44,191 bases of DNA from an uncultured Pelagibacteraceae bacterium (GTDB lineage Bacteria; Pseudomonadota; Alphaproteobacteria; Pelagibacterales; Pelagibacteraceae), in assembly GCA_902615435.1 (NCBI GenBank), contig CACMOZ010000002.1, forward strand, positions 1 to 44,191. Reading direction: 5' to 3'. Positions 25,411-34,935 of the stretch are shown here, piece by piece (position 1 is the stretch's first letter; the number at the start of each line of letters is the position of its first letter). The notes under the pieces are model-generated. The model ran no database searches, was not told the DNA's origin, and saw only the letters and a program-made list of their open reading frames with translations. Position numbers and translations under genes: made by a program.

Positions 25411-25500
25411 TGGCGGAGAGAGAGGGATTCGAACCCTCGAAACGGTTTCCCGTTTACACGCTTTCCAAGCGTGCGCCTTCAACCACTCGGCCACCTCTCC
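25411..25500 (-). tRNA. tRNA-Ser(GGA)
   Basis: The minus strand gives a complete 90-nt class II tRNA. The acceptor stem GGAGAGG pairs with TCTCTCC, the D arm is GCCGAGTGGTTGAAGGC, the anticodon stem is CACGC/GCGTG with loop TTGGAAA (anticodon GGA, reading UCC/UCU), the long variable arm is AACGGGAAACCGTT, and the T arm is GAGGGTTCGAATCCCTC. The discriminator is G and CCA is encoded. Its 5' nucleotide is also the last base of the stop codon of the glycosyltransferase gene upstream, so both must come from one transcript or overlap closely. Its 3' 74 nt are repeated at 24165-24238. Confidence 0.97.
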
Positions 25501-26525
25501 TAACTGTAACTATCAATATATTTAACAAATTTTTCAATAAATTCTTTATTAGTAGGAAGTTTATTTTTTTTCATCTCTTTTTGAATCTTCTTATAATTTT
25601 TTTTAATATTATTTAAGGTTCCTAAAAAATTTACAAAATTTCTTTTTGATACAAAGATACCTTTTTTAGTTCCAATCACATGTTGTATATCCTCAAATAC
25701 AATTACTGGGCGTCTTCTAGCTAGCGCCTCTAACAAAACCATAGGATGGCCTTCAGTATAAGATGGTAAAACAAATATATTATGATCATCATAATATTTT
25801 ATCAATTTTAATTTACTGCTTTGTGTTTGAAAAATTTTAACATTACTTTGACTTAAATTATGGGATATCTCTTTTTCAGCTCCAACTACCGTAAGAGAAA
25901 TATCTTTTTTATTTTTAATAAGGTTTAAAAGAGAATGTATCCCTTTTTCTATTTTAAATCTTCCAATGTATAATAGTTTAAAATTCTTAACTTCTATATT
26001 TTTAGGTTGTCTTAACCAGGTTGAGTCTAATTGGGACGGGCTAATAATTTTTCCTTTTCTTCCCCTTAAAATATACTCTCTACAGCTGATTAAATTTGAG
26101 ATAGTTGAGATAATACTGAACATCAAATGATATATAAGTGCACCAATTTTACCTAAAATGGCTTTATATTCTCCATATCCATCACTTCTAAGATAAACAA
26201 TTGGTTTTTTTCCCAATAATCTTAAGAGTATTGAAATGATAAATGTAGATGGAGTAATTGAAATTATTAAATATTTAGAATCTTGCTCTTTTGATGATTC
26301 TATTACAGAAGCAGCGTAGGAAAAAAAGTTTGAGAAGATTTTTATTTTTTTAATCTTAATCTCATGTGATCTATTTTTATTTGTTTTACGTCCAAATAAG
26401 TTTACCTCAAATTTTTTATTAAGCCCTTCAGGTGTTGTTTTAAGATCTATATTATCACAATAAAACTTTCCATCCTGAAACAAAATACTTTCGTTGGAAA
26501 ATATAAATAATTTTTTTTTCATCAA
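25500..26525 (-). CDS. Glycosyltransferase, GT4 family
   Basis: This 341-residue cytoplasmic protein has a GT-B type C-terminal domain: [18 protein letters not shown] near residues 182-199, and [24 protein letters not shown] near 251-274. The EGHPMVLLE segment supplies the E-x7-E motif for the nucleotide-sugar. The N-terminal acceptor domain is divergent. It probably adds a sugar in lipopolysaccharide or other surface glycan synthesis, but donor and acceptor are unknown. Its start overlaps the lepA stop by 4 nt. Its TAG stop shares its G with nucleotide 1 of tRNA-Ser, a very unusual contact. Confidence 0.85.
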   Translation of the reverse strand: MMKKKLFIFSNESILFQDGKFYCDNIDLKTTPEGLNKKFEVNLFGRKTNKNRSHEIKIKKIKIFSNFFSYAASVIESSKEQDSKYLIISITPSTFIISILLRLLGKKPIVYLRSDGYGEYKAILGKIGALIYHLMFSIISTISNLISCREYILRGRKGKIISPSQLDSTWLRQPKNIEVKNFKLLYIGRFKIEKGIHSLLNLIKNKKDISLTVVGAEKEISHNLSQSNVKIFQTQSSKLKLIKYYDDHNIFVLPSYTEGHPMVLLEALARRRPVIVFEDIQHVIGTKKGIFVSKRNFVNFLGTLNNIKKNYKKIQKEMKKNKLPTNKEFIEKFVKYIDSYS

Positions 26526-28330
26526 GACTCTTTATTTATTTTTAAGACACCAATAAATGCCTCTTGGGGAATCTCTACTTTACCGAATTGTTTTGATCTT
26601 GCTTTACCTCTTTTTTGTTTTTCCAAAAGTTTTCTTTTTCGGTCAGTAGCACCACCTCCATGAATTTTAGTTAGTACATCTTTTTTGAAACCTTTTATTG
26701 ATTCTCTTGCAACAATTTTCCCTCCAATTGCTGCTTGAACTGGAATCATAAAGTTGTGTCTTGGTATTAAATCTTTTAATTTTTCACAAACTTGTCTACC
26801 TGTAGATTGTGCAAAATCTTTATGGATTATCATAGCTAGTGCATCAACGGGTTCCGAGTTAACAAGTATGCCAAGTTTAACTAGATCTCCTTCCCTGTAA
26901 CCAGAAATTTCATAGTCGAAACTTGCATAGCCACTTGAGATAGATTTTAATTTGTCATTAAAATCAAATACGACTTCATTTAATGGTAAGTCATAAGATA
27001 AAACTGCTCTTTTGCCTGAGTAGCTTAAATTTGTTTGTATTCCTCTTTTGTCCTGACAAATTTTTATAATTGACCCCAAATATTCATCAGGAGTAATGAT
27101 TGTAGACTTAATCCATGGTTCCTCTATTTTTTCAATTTGAGATGGGTCGGGCATGTTTGATGGATTTTGCAAATCTAAAACGTCACCTTTAGATGTGTGA
27201 ACTTTGTATATTACTCCTGGAGTTGTTGTAATTAGATTAACATCAAATTCTCTTTCAAGCCTTTCGGTAATAATTTCTAAGTGTAGTAGACCTAAAAATC
27301 CACACCTAAAACCTAATCCTAATGCACTAGATGACTCTGGTTCATAAGAAAAACTTGCATCATTAAGTTTTAATTTTGCTAAACCGTCTTTCAGTTTTTG
27401 ATATTCAGAACTATCGACTGGGAAGAGTCCGCAAAATACAACGGGTTTGCTTGGTTTAAAACCTGGAAGTGGTTTATCAATAGGTGTGCTTGCATCACAA
27501 ATAGTGTCTCCAACTTTTGTTTCCGATAGAGATTTAATTCCTGTGATAATAAATCCTATCTCACCAGAGCTCAATTCTTCTATATCATTTGGTTTAGGAG
27601 TAAATACTCCTACTTTTTCAACTACATATTCTTGATCATTAGACATTAATTTTACTTTCATGTTTTTTTTTAATTTACCGTTGATGACTCTTACTAAAAT
27701 AACAACACCAAGATAACTGTCATACCAACTATCTACTAGTAAGCATTTTAGTTTTTCATTTATTGTACCATTAGGAGCGGGTAATTTTTGAATAATTGCT
27801 TCCAAGATCTCGTCTATTCCTTCTCCAGTTTTTCCAGAACAAGAAATAGCATTCGTTGTCTCAATTCCAACAACGTCCTCGATTTCAGTTTTTGTTTTTT
27901 CGATATCTGAAGCAGGTAAATCTATCTTATTTAAAATCGGTATTACCTCATGATTAATTTCTAAAGCTTGATAAACATTTGCTAAAGTTTGAGCCTCTAC
28001 CCCTTGAGTGCTGTCAACAATTAAAAGAGATCCTTCGCATGCTGATAAAGATCGGCTTACCTCATAGCCAAAATCTACATGCCCAGGCGTATCGATAATA
28101 TTCAATATATAATCTTTACCATCTTTTGCTTTGTAATTGAGTTTTACAGTTTGCGCTTTAATTGTAATTCCTCTTTCTCTCTCAATATCCATTGAGTCGA
28201 GGACCTGTTGTTTCATTTCACGATCAGTAAGCCCACCACACTTATGTATAATCCTATCTGCAATAGTTGATTTACCATGATCAATATGCGCAATTATAGA
28301 AAAATTACGTATTCTTTTTATATCTGACAT
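26522..28330 (-). CDS. lepA: Elongation factor 4 (LepA)
   Basis: LepA is a ribosome-associated translational GTPase of 602 residues, the usual length. G1 is AHIDHGKST at residues 14-22, G3 is DTPGHVDFG, and G4 is NKIDLP. The family-specific C-terminal end is visible ([25 protein letters not shown] and VEIPQEAF). The protein lacks domain IV of EF-G, as expected, and carries domains I, II, III and V plus the LepA C-terminal domain. Its start overlaps the pheT stop by 1 nt. A glycosyltransferase gene is coupled at its end. Confidence 0.97.
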   Translation of the reverse strand: MSDIKRIRNFSIIAHIDHGKSTIADRIIHKCGGLTDREMKQQVLDSMDIERERGITIKAQTVKLNYKAKDGKDYILNIIDTPGHVDFGYEVSRSLSACEGSLLIVDSTQGVEAQTLANVYQALEINHEVIPILNKIDLPASDIEKTKTEIEDVVGIETTNAISCSGKTGEGIDEILEAIIQKLPAPNGTINEKLKCLLVDSWYDSYLGVVILVRVINGKLKKNMKVKLMSNDQEYVVEKVGVFTPKPNDIEELSSGEIGFIITGIKSLSETKVGDTICDASTPIDKPLPGFKPSKPVVFCGLFPVDSSEYQKLKDGLAKLKLNDASFSYEPESSSALGLGFRCGFLGLLHLEIITERLEREFDVNLITTTPGVIYKVHTSKGDVLDLQNPSNMPDPSQIEKIEEPWIKSTIITPDEYLGSIIKICQDKRGIQTNLSYSGKRAVLSYDLPLNEVVFDFNDKLKSISSGYASFDYEISGYREGDLVKLGILVNSEPVDALAMIIHKDFAQSTGRQVCEKLKDLIPRHNFMIPVQAAIGGKIVARESIKGFKKDVLTKIHGGGATDRKRKLLEKQKRGKARSKQFGKVEIPQEAFIGVLKINKES

Positions 28331-30732
28331 TAAGACCTAATTGTAGCGCCAGTTTTTTTACTCACTGTATCAATAATTTTTTTACTGATATCGTCAAAAT
28401 CATTCTCTGATAAAGTTTTATCGATAGCCTGTAAAGTAACATTAATAGCAACTGACTTTTTATCTTTTGGAATATTTTCTCCCTCATAAACATCAAAAGT
28501 TGATACATTTTGAATTAAATTTTCATCTACTTCTCTAATAATTTTTTCAAGAGCTCCAATTTTAAAAATTTTATCTATCACGAAAGCAAAATCTCTTTCT
28601 GATTTCTGGTAATCTGAAGCTCGAAAGCTTTTTTTGCTTTGTCTCAATTTTTTGTTTGGTTCAGGAATATTTTTTAAAAATATTTCAAATCCAAAAATAT
28701 TTTTATCTTTACAATCTAAGTTCTTAATAATTGCAGGGTGTATTTCTCCAAAATAAGCTAGATAAGGTCCTTTTTCTGATTTTAATGTTATCGATCCTGA
28801 TCTACCTGGATGATAACTGTGCTTTGTATTATCACTTACAAAAAGGTTTTTTTCTTCTATTCCAAGTTCGACCAAAGTTTTAATAGCGTCACTTTTTATA
28901 TCAAAAACATCGACGTTTCTTTCTTTATCTAGCCAGCTCTTTCTATTTATTTTTCCAGATTTTAAACCACCAACAACTATTTGTTGTTCGCCAGGATTCT
29001 TTCCAAAAAATGTTGGGCCAATTTCAAATAAAGATAGGTCTTCGTAACCTCTGTCTTGATTCTTTTTTAAGTAAATCGCTAAATTAGAGAAAATTGATCG
29101 TCTTAAAACATCTAGATCAGAAGAAATTGGATTATATATTGGAATTTCTTTTTCACCTTTAGAAAATTGTTTGTCAATTTTTGAGTCAGTAAAAGACCAG
29201 GTTATTATTTCCATATAGCCTTTGGAAGCTAAAGATCTCTGTGATAAATGGAATAGTTTTTGCTTAAAGTTTAAAGTATCTTGGGTTCTGTTTTTGCTAG
29301 GTTCAATTAATTTTATATTGTTGAATCCTTTGATCCGAATTAGCTCCTCAATCAAATCTTCATCCAAACTCACATCTGGCCTCCAGCTTGGTACTACCAC
29401 TTTAATAGCTTTTTGACTTTTTTTACATTTAAAACCTAGAGAGGATAAAATTTTATTAATTTCATTAGCGGTGATTGAAATACCAATTAGTTTTTCAAAT
29501 TTTTCTATTTGAAAGTTAATTATCTTATTTTTTTGGTTTATCTTTCCAATAATTTGAAAATTACTAGCTTCCCCTCCGCAAATTTTTAAAATTAGTTCAG
29601 TTGCAAGTTCTAGCCCTTCTTTAACCGAGTTAGGATCAATTCCTCTTTCAAATCTGTACTTAGCATCTGTGTTTATATTAAGGATTCTAGCTGTTTTTCT
29701 TATTGAAGATGGGCTGAAATAAGCAGCTTCTAAAAGTATATTTTTCGTATCTAATTCGGTAGAGGTAGATGTACCTCCGATAATTCCACCTAACCCAAGA
29801 ACCCCAGATTTATCAGAGATGACACACATATCTTTTTTTAATTTATATTTTTTATTATCTAATGCCTCAAACATCTCACCCTCTTTAGCATTTCTAACTA
29901 TAATTTCTTTATTTATTTTATCTGCATCATAAGCATGCAATGGTCTATTAAGGTCAAACATTACATAGTTAGTTATATCAACTACAGCAGAGATAGGTTT
30001 TAGACCTAGTGCGATTAATTTATTTTTAAGCCATTCAGGACTTTCTTTATTGGTAATATTTTTTATGTAACAGCTCCCGAAGATATCGCACCCTTGATTC
30101 TTTTCTTTTGTAATGGATGTTTTAATTAGGTGTTTTGTATTTTGTTTAATTTTCTTTCTATTTATTGATACTAATTTTCCAACTCCTGCTGATGAAAGAT
30201 CTCTTGCTATCCCTCTTACGCCTAAACAATCAGCACGGTTAGGGGTTATAGAAATATCGAAAGCTTTTTGTGAACTACTTTTAAAATAGCTTTTTCCTAT
30301 CTCTTTTTCTCTATTTTTAAGTTCTATAATCCCTTCACTTTCCTCAGATAAATTAAGTTCACTTTCAGAGCAAAGCATCCCTTTCGATTCAACGCCTCTA
30401 ATTTTAGCTACCTTTAATTCAAAATTGGTTTTAGGTATTATAGCTCCAGGAGGTGCATAGATTGTGATTAAACCTTCTCTTGCATTTGGAGCTCCACATA
30501 CAACTTTTAAAATCTCTTTCCCGCCAATAGTAACGTCACAAACTTTTAACTTATCAGCATTAGGATGTTTTTCTGCTTTTAAAACTTTCGCAATTTTAAA
30601 CTTACTCATCTCTCCAGAGTTTTCTTTTACACCTTCGACTTCGAGTCCGATATTTGTAAGACGATCAATAATCTCATTTTCTTTAGCTGATGTTTTTAGA
30701 TGTTCTTTAAGCCAGGGAATTGTAATGATCAT
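28330..30732 (-). CDS. pheT: Phenylalanine--tRNA ligase beta subunit
   Basis: This 800-residue protein is the beta subunit of the (alpha-beta)2 PheRS. The N-terminal EMAP/OB-type tRNA-binding domain (about residues 40-150) includes [12 protein letters not shown] and [10 protein letters not shown]. The B3/B4 editing region follows, then the B5 domain, the catalytic-like core, and a C-terminal FDX anticodon-binding domain with [11 protein letters not shown] (about 700-800). Length and domain order are normal for bacteria. Its start overlaps the pheS stop by 4 nt, giving the standard pheS-pheT coupling. Confidence 0.97.
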   Translation of the reverse strand: MIITIPWLKEHLKTSAKENEIIDRLTNIGLEVEGVKENSGEMSKFKIAKVLKAEKHPNADKLKVCDVTIGGKEILKVVCGAPNAREGLITIYAPPGAIIPKTNFELKVAKIRGVESKGMLCSESELNLSEESEGIIELKNREKEIGKSYFKSSSQKAFDISITPNRADCLGVRGIARDLSSAGVGKLVSINRKKIKQNTKHLIKTSITKEKNQGCDIFGSCYIKNITNKESPEWLKNKLIALGLKPISAVVDITNYVMFDLNRPLHAYDADKINKEIIVRNAKEGEMFEALDNKKYKLKKDMCVISDKSGVLGLGGIIGGTSTSTELDTKNILLEAAYFSPSSIRKTARILNINTDAKYRFERGIDPNSVKEGLELATELILKICGGEASNFQIIGKINQKNKIINFQIEKFEKLIGISITANEINKILSSLGFKCKKSQKAIKVVVPSWRPDVSLDEDLIEELIRIKGFNNIKLIEPSKNRTQDTLNFKQKLFHLSQRSLASKGYMEIITWSFTDSKIDKQFSKGEKEIPIYNPISSDLDVLRRSIFSNLAIYLKKNQDRGYEDLSLFEIGPTFFGKNPGEQQIVVGGLKSGKINRKSWLDKERNVDVFDIKSDAIKTLVELGIEEKNLFVSDNTKHSYHPGRSGSITLKSEKGPYLAYFGEIHPAIIKNLDCKDKNIFGFEIFLKNIPEPNKKLRQSKKSFRASDYQKSERDFAFVIDKIFKIGALEKIIREVDENLIQNVSTFDVYEGENIPKDKKSVAINVTLQAIDKTLSENDFDDISKKIIDTVSKKTGATIRS

Positions 30733-31796
30733 TTACTCAATCCTCTATAATTAGTTGGAACATCTAATGAATCAAATCCAAAATGGCTTAACCATCTATA
30801 ATCAGCCTCAAAGAAAGCTCTTAGATCATTAATTCCATATTTTAACATTGCTAAACGATCGATTCCTATACCAAATGCAAATCCTTGATATTTTTTTGTA
30901 TTAATTTTTACATTTTTTAAAACATTAGGATGAACCATTCCACATCCTAAAACTTCTAACCATTTATCCCCTTCGCCAATAACAATTTTACCTTTTTCAA
31001 TTTTGTATCCAATATCAACTTCCGCTGATGGTTCGGTAAAAGGAAAATGACTTGGTCTAAATCTCATTTTTACATTTTTAACTTCAAAAAACTCTTTTAT
31101 AAAATAATCTAGGCAACCTTTAAGGTGTCCCATTGTGATACCTTTATCTATGTGTAAGCCTTCAAGCTGGTGAAACATTGGAGCATGAGTTTGATCACTA
31201 TCACATCTATAAGTCCTACCTGGTACTATTATTTTAAATGGTGGTTTACTTGATAACATTGTTCTAATTTGAACTGGTGAAGTATGTGTCCTTAACAACA
31301 ATTTTTTATTTTCTTCTAAATAAAAAGTGTCATGCATATCTCTAGCTGGATGTTCTTCAGGTGTATTTAATGCTGTAAAATTATTATAATCGGACTCAAC
31401 GTCAGGTCCTTCTGCAACTGAAAAACCTATTTCTGAAAAGATAGATGATATTTCATCTATAACTTGTGAAACTGGATGAATTTTTCCTTGGCGTTCAGGT
31501 CTAATTGGCAAAGTAACATCAACTTTCTCATTTTTAAGTTTTTCATTTATCTCGCTTGTTTCAATCTCTGTATTTTTTTGCTCTAATTGATGTGTTAGAT
31601 CATCTTTAATTTTATTTAAATGTGAAGCAAATTCTTTCCTTTTCTCTGGATCTAAAGATCCTAGAGATTTGAACTGTAGGGTGATTTGACCATTTTTTCC
31701 AAAAAATTCTGTTTTAATATTTTGAAGATCGTCTTTTGTTTTAACGGTATCTATCTTTGCATTAAATACAGAATTTATTTTATCTAAATCACTCAT
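30729..31796 (-). CDS. pheS: Phenylalanine--tRNA ligase alpha subunit
   Basis: PheS is the catalytic alpha subunit, a class II synthetase that activates phenylalanine. The 355-residue protein has an N-terminal coiled-coil (about residues 1-90) and the core motifs: [37 protein letters not shown] with motif 2, [16 protein letters not shown], and the motif 3 region [14 protein letters not shown]. Length is typical. It follows rplT by 48 bp with no overlap, so there may be a separate promoter or an attenuation-type control there, although I see no convincing leader peptide. Confidence 0.97.
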   Translation of the reverse strand: MSDLDKINSVFNAKIDTVKTKDDLQNIKTEFFGKNGQITLQFKSLGSLDPEKRKEFASHLNKIKDDLTHQLEQKNTEIETSEINEKLKNEKVDVTLPIRPERQGKIHPVSQVIDEISSIFSEIGFSVAEGPDVESDYNNFTALNTPEEHPARDMHDTFYLEENKKLLLRTHTSPVQIRTMLSSKPPFKIIVPGRTYRCDSDQTHAPMFHQLEGLHIDKGITMGHLKGCLDYFIKEFFEVKNVKMRFRPSHFPFTEPSAEVDIGYKIEKGKIVIGEGDKWLEVLGCGMVHPNVLKNVKINTKKYQGFAFGIGIDRLAMLKYGINDLRAFFEADYRWLSHFGFDSLDVPTNYRGLSK

Positions 31797-31844
31797 TAGG
31801 TAATTGATTTTTTATATTAAGTTGAGATTAAATCAAAGACCCTT

Positions 31845-32201
31845 TTAAGCTAGGGAGGATTGAACCTTTTTCACTACTGATTTAAAGACTTCAGGATTAT
31901 TGTAAGCAAGCTCTGCTAGAACTTTTCTATCTAGCTTAATTTTTGATTTCGCCAAACCATTGATAAATTTTGCATAAGTTAAACCTTCGGCTCTTACTCC
32001 TGCGTTAATTCTTTGTATCCATAATGATCTAAATTCCCTTTTTTTTGCCTTCCTATCTCGGTAAGCATACTGCATTGCTTTTTCCATTGCTTGACGAGCT
32101 ACACGGATTGTATTTTTTCTTCTTCCCCTTTGCCCTTTTACTGCCTTTAAAACTTTTTTATGCTTAGCTCTACTTACTACACCTCGTTTTGTTCTAGCCA
32201 T
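31845..32201 (-). CDS. rplT: 50S ribosomal protein L20
   Basis: This 118-residue basic protein starts [19 protein letters not shown] and contains [24 protein letters not shown] and [11 protein letters not shown], the L20 signature. L20 binds 23S rRNA early in large-subunit assembly and in many bacteria represses its own infC-rpmI-rplT operon. It lies 1 nt after rpmI, and the conserved order infC-rpmI-rplT-pheS-pheT is kept here. Confidence 0.97.
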   Translation of the reverse strand: MARTKRGVVSRAKHKKVLKAVKGQRGRRKNTIRVARQAMEKAMQYAYRDRKAKKREFRSLWIQRINAGVRAEGLTYAKFINGLAKSKIKLDRKVLAELAYNNPEVFKSVVKKVQSSLA

Positions 32202-32202
32202 T

Positions 32203-32409
32203 TTATCCTCTTAAGTTATATGGCATGTACGATTTAACAATTTTAGAGTCTTGTTTTGTCATTATTGTAGTGCCTCTTTGTTTCCTAATTTGTGAATTTG
32301 TTCTTTTAATCATACCGTGTCTTTTACCAGCTTGAGGCATTTTTATTTTACCTGAAGCAGTAAATCTAAATCTTTTTTTAGCTGAGCTTTTTGTTTTAAG
32401 TTTTGGCAT
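32203..32409 (-). CDS. rpmI: 50S ribosomal protein L35
   Basis: The 68-residue protein begins [21 protein letters not shown] and contains the typical [17 protein letters not shown] segment of L35, a small basic protein of the large subunit. A possible promoter lies in the 60-bp spacer between infC and this gene, so rpmI-rplT may be expressed partly independently of infC. rplT follows after a single base. Confidence 0.96.
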   Translation of the reverse strand: MPKLKTKSSAKKRFRFTASGKIKMPQAGKRHGMIKRTNSQIRKQRGTTIMTKQDSKIVKSYMPYNLRG

Positions 32410-32422
32410 AAAATATTTCGGT

Positions 32423-32451
32423 TTTATATAGGCATTAATAAATCTTTACAA
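32423..32451 (-). promoter_or_regulatory. Possible sigma70-type promoter of rpmI-rplT
   Basis: In the 60-bp infC-rpmI spacer the minus strand has TTGTAA (32446-32451), a 17-bp spacer, and TATAAA (32423-32428), with the rpmI ATG about 14 bp further on. Spacing is ideal and the -10 is good; the -35 matches 4 of 6 consensus positions. In such AT-rich DNA chance matches are common, so this remains tentative. Confidence 0.4.
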
Positions 32452-32469
32452 GCTGATATTATTGGTGAT

Positions 32470-33015
32470 TTACAGAGGTTGAATTATCATGACCATCTGT
32501 CTTCCCTCAAATTTTGGCTTGCTTTCAACTTTGGCAACATCTTTGGTCTCCTCGATTATTTTATTCATCAAATCTTTACCTAAATCTGTATGTTGCATTT
32601 CTCTACCTTTAAATTTGACCGTAAATTTTACTTTGTTGCCTTTAGTAATAAATTTTTTAGCGTTTTTAATTTTAAAATTGTAGTCATGAGTTTCTGTACC
32701 CGGCCTTAATTTTATTTCTTTTAAGGAAACAATTTTTTGTTTTTTTTTAGCTTGATTAGCTTTTTTTTGTAAATCATATTTATATTTACCCATATCCATT
32801 ATTTTGCAAACCGGAGGATTTGCATTTGGAGATATTTCAATTAGATCTAAACCTTCTTGTTTTGCCAAATCTATTGCTTTATTAAGAGGCATAGCACCAA
32901 GGTTGCTTCCATCGCTACCTATTACTTGAACATCTAAAGCTCTTATTCTTTCATTAGCTTTAGGGCCTTGAGGTTTACTTCTTCTTTGAAAATAATTGGG
33001 TTTAATATTTGACAC
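32470..33015 (-). CDS. infC: Translation initiation factor IF-3
   Basis: IF-3 binds the 30S subunit, prevents premature 50S joining and checks the start codon. The 181-residue protein has an N-terminal domain with NERIRALDVQVIGSDG and LDLIEISPNANPPVCKIMD, a Lys-rich linker (about residues 85-100), and a C-terminal domain with EIKLRPGTETHDYNFK and VKFKGREMQH. Length matches the family. The assigned start is a GTG directly after the thrS stop. Many bacteria instead use the rare AUU for autoregulation, and an ATT occurs here at codon 4 (33004-33006), so the start is not fully certain. Confidence 0.95.
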   Translation of the reverse strand: MSNIKPNYFQRRSKPQGPKANERIRALDVQVIGSDGSNLGAMPLNKAIDLAKQEGLDLIEISPNANPPVCKIMDMGKYKYDLQKKANQAKKKQKIVSLKEIKLRPGTETHDYNFKIKNAKKFITKGNKVKFTVKFKGREMQHTDLGKDLMNKIIEETKDVAKVESKPKFEGRQMVMIIQPL

Positions 33016-34935
33016 TTAATTTAAAGGCAACTTATTTGAGGCAAGCATATTTTTTATCAAATCTTCTCTTTTCATAGTTTGTTGTTTGTCCGAACCTAAT
33101 ATTCTAACTGTAACAGTTTTCTCTACAACTTCTTTTTTTCCACAAACAATTATAAACGGAATTTTCGCTAGAGAATGTTCTCTAACTTTATAATTTATTT
33201 TTTCATTTCTTAAATCCATTTCACATTTTATACCCTCTTTAAATAGATCTTCAAATAACTTTTTTACATATTCATTATGTTCTTCAGCTATGGAGCACAC
33301 AACTGCTTGTGTTGGTGAAAGCCAAAAAGGTAATTTACCTGCATAATTTTCAATTAAAATTCCAATAAATCTTTCCAGTGAACCAAATAATGCTCGATGT
33401 AACATCACTGGAACCTTTTTGCTGCCATCTTTAGAAATATACGAAGCCCCTAATCTTTCTGGTAAATTTAAATCCACTTGAAGAGTTCCACATTGCCAAT
33501 CTCTCCCAATAGCATCTCGTAAAACAAATTCAATTTTAGGACCGTAAAAAGCTCCCTCACCTTTATTAATTATATACTCAAGTTTAGATTGTTTTATTGC
33601 AGACAAAAGTGCAGCCTCTGACTTATCCCACACACTATCATCACCAACTCTCTTCTCTGGTCTGTCAGAATATTTTAAAATTACTTGATCAAAACCAAGA
33701 TTCTTATAAATTTCTAAAATCAAATTCGTCACTGATAAAGACTCTTGAGTTATTTGATCTTCAGTACAAAATATATGTGCGTCGTCTTGTGTAAACGCTC
33801 TTACTCTTAATAACCCATGTAAAGCTCCAGAAGGCTCGTATCTATGTACTTTACCAAATTCAGATAATTTTAGTGGCAAATCTCTATAACTTTTTAAACC
33901 TTGATTAAAAACTTGAACACAACCTGGACAGTTCATTGGCTTTACAGCAAAAGTTTTTTCATCTGGTGTCTCAGATGTAAACATATGCTCTCCAAATTTA
34001 TCCCAATGGCCAGATTTTTCCCAAAGTGTTTTATCTAATAATTCAGGTGTATTAATTTCTTTATATCCCGCAAGCCTTTGTTTTGCTCGCATATATTCTA
34101 CTAATCTTTGAAATAAGAGCCAACCTTTTTCATGCCAAAATACAGATCCCGGACTCTCTTCTCTAAAATGAAATAAATCCATTTCTTTTCCAAGTTTTCT
34201 GTGATCTCTCTTTTCTGCTTCCTCTAGTCTATTTATGTAATCATCGAGCTCTTTTTTTGAACTCCAACAAGTCCCGTAAATTCTTTGAAGCATTTCATTA
34301 TTTGAGTCACCTCTCCAATAAGCTCCTGATACTTTAGTCAATTTAAAAGCTTTCCCTATTTTTCCAGAAGATGATAAATGTGGGCCGCGACACAAATCAT
34401 ACCAAGTATCCCCATGATGATAAATAGATAATTCTTCGTTTTTAGGTATACTTTCTATTATTTCGGCTTTGTAGTTTTCTCCAATATTTTTAAAGTGTTT
34501 AATTGCTTTATCTCTTTTCCAAACTTCTCGTTTTGTTTTTACATCTCTATCAATTATTTCTGCCATTCTCTTTTCAATTTTGTTTAAATCATCACTAGTA
34601 AAAGGTTCTTTTCTTGCAAAATCATAATAGAATCCATTTTCTATAACTGGTCCTATTGTTACTTGTGTGCCCGGAAATAACTCTTGAACAGCCATTGCCA
34701 TAATATGAGCGGCATCATGTCTTATAACTTCTAAACCTTCTTTATCTTTTGAAGTAATAATTCTTACTTTTGAATCTTTATCGATTTCATGACTTAAATC
34801 TTTTAATTCACCATCAACTTCCATTATTAATGCAGACTTTTCTAGTGACTTACTAATTTTTTTGGTTAAATCAAATCCACTGATTGACTTTGTGAAAGAA
34901 ATTTTTTTACCATCTAATAATTGAATTTGAGGCAT
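33016..34935 (-). CDS. thrS: Threonine--tRNA ligase
   Basis: ThrRS is a 639-residue class II synthetase with the full bacterial layout: an N-terminal TGS domain (about residues 1-60), an editing domain with RHDAAHIMAMAVQELFPG (HxxxH, about 72-89) and CRGPHL, a catalytic core with zinc-binding MNCPGC, motif 2 around RYEPSGALHGLLRVR, and motif 3 MLHRALFGSLERFIGILIEN. The anticodon-binding domain follows at about 535-639. It overlaps the glycosyltransferase gene upstream by 1 nt and abuts infC downstream, the usual thrS-infC order. Confidence 0.97.
   Translation of the reverse strand: MPQIQLLDGKKISFTKSISGFDLTKKISKSLEKSALIMEVDGELKDLSHEIDKDSKVRIITSKDKEGLEVIRHDAAHIMAMAVQELFPGTQVTIGPVIENGFYYDFARKEPFTSDDLNKIEKRMAEIIDRDVKTKREVWKRDKAIKHFKNIGENYKAEIIESIPKNEELSIYHHGDTWYDLCRGPHLSSSGKIGKAFKLTKVSGAYWRGDSNNEMLQRIYGTCWSSKKELDDYINRLEEAEKRDHRKLGKEMDLFHFREESPGSVFWHEKGWLLFQRLVEYMRAKQRLAGYKEINTPELLDKTLWEKSGHWDKFGEHMFTSETPDEKTFAVKPMNCPGCVQVFNQGLKSYRDLPLKLSEFGKVHRYEPSGALHGLLRVRAFTQDDAHIFCTEDQITQESLSVTNLILEIYKNLGFDQVILKYSDRPEKRVGDDSVWDKSEAALLSAIKQSKLEYIINKGEGAFYGPKIEFVLRDAIGRDWQCGTLQVDLNLPERLGASYISKDGSKKVPVMLHRALFGSLERFIGILIENYAGKLPFWLSPTQAVVCSIAEEHNEYVKKLFEDLFKEGIKCEMDLRNEKINYKVREHSLAKIPFIIVCGKKEVVEKTVTVRILGSDKQQTMKREDLIKNMLASNKLPLN

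Larger units (their letters stand above)
24165..25484. mobile_element. Candidate tRNA-Ser-integrated mini-element
   Basis: The segment is bounded by two perfect 74-bp direct repeats of tRNA-Ser 3' sequence (24165-24238 and 25411-25484), 1,246 bp apart. Recombination between them would delete 1,246 bp and leave one intact tRNA-Ser followed by the stem-loop at 24065-24096. The interior carries three small genes on the minus strand, all encoding secreted or membrane proteins. No integrase, excisionase or phage gene is present, so if it is an element it is a remnant or one mobilised in trans. A segmental duplication not involving an integrase is an alternative. Confidence 0.5.

Noticed and set aside
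25342-25494. N-terminal extension of the 144-aa secreted protein beginning [10 protein letters not shown]
   Set aside because: These codons are the translation of the tRNA-Ser gene and its downstream spacer; the signal peptide starts at the ATG at 25341.
25410-25616. Plus-strand reading frame of 68 codons across tRNA-Ser
   Set aside because: It is antisense to tRNA-Ser and the end of the glycosyltransferase gene; no independent support.
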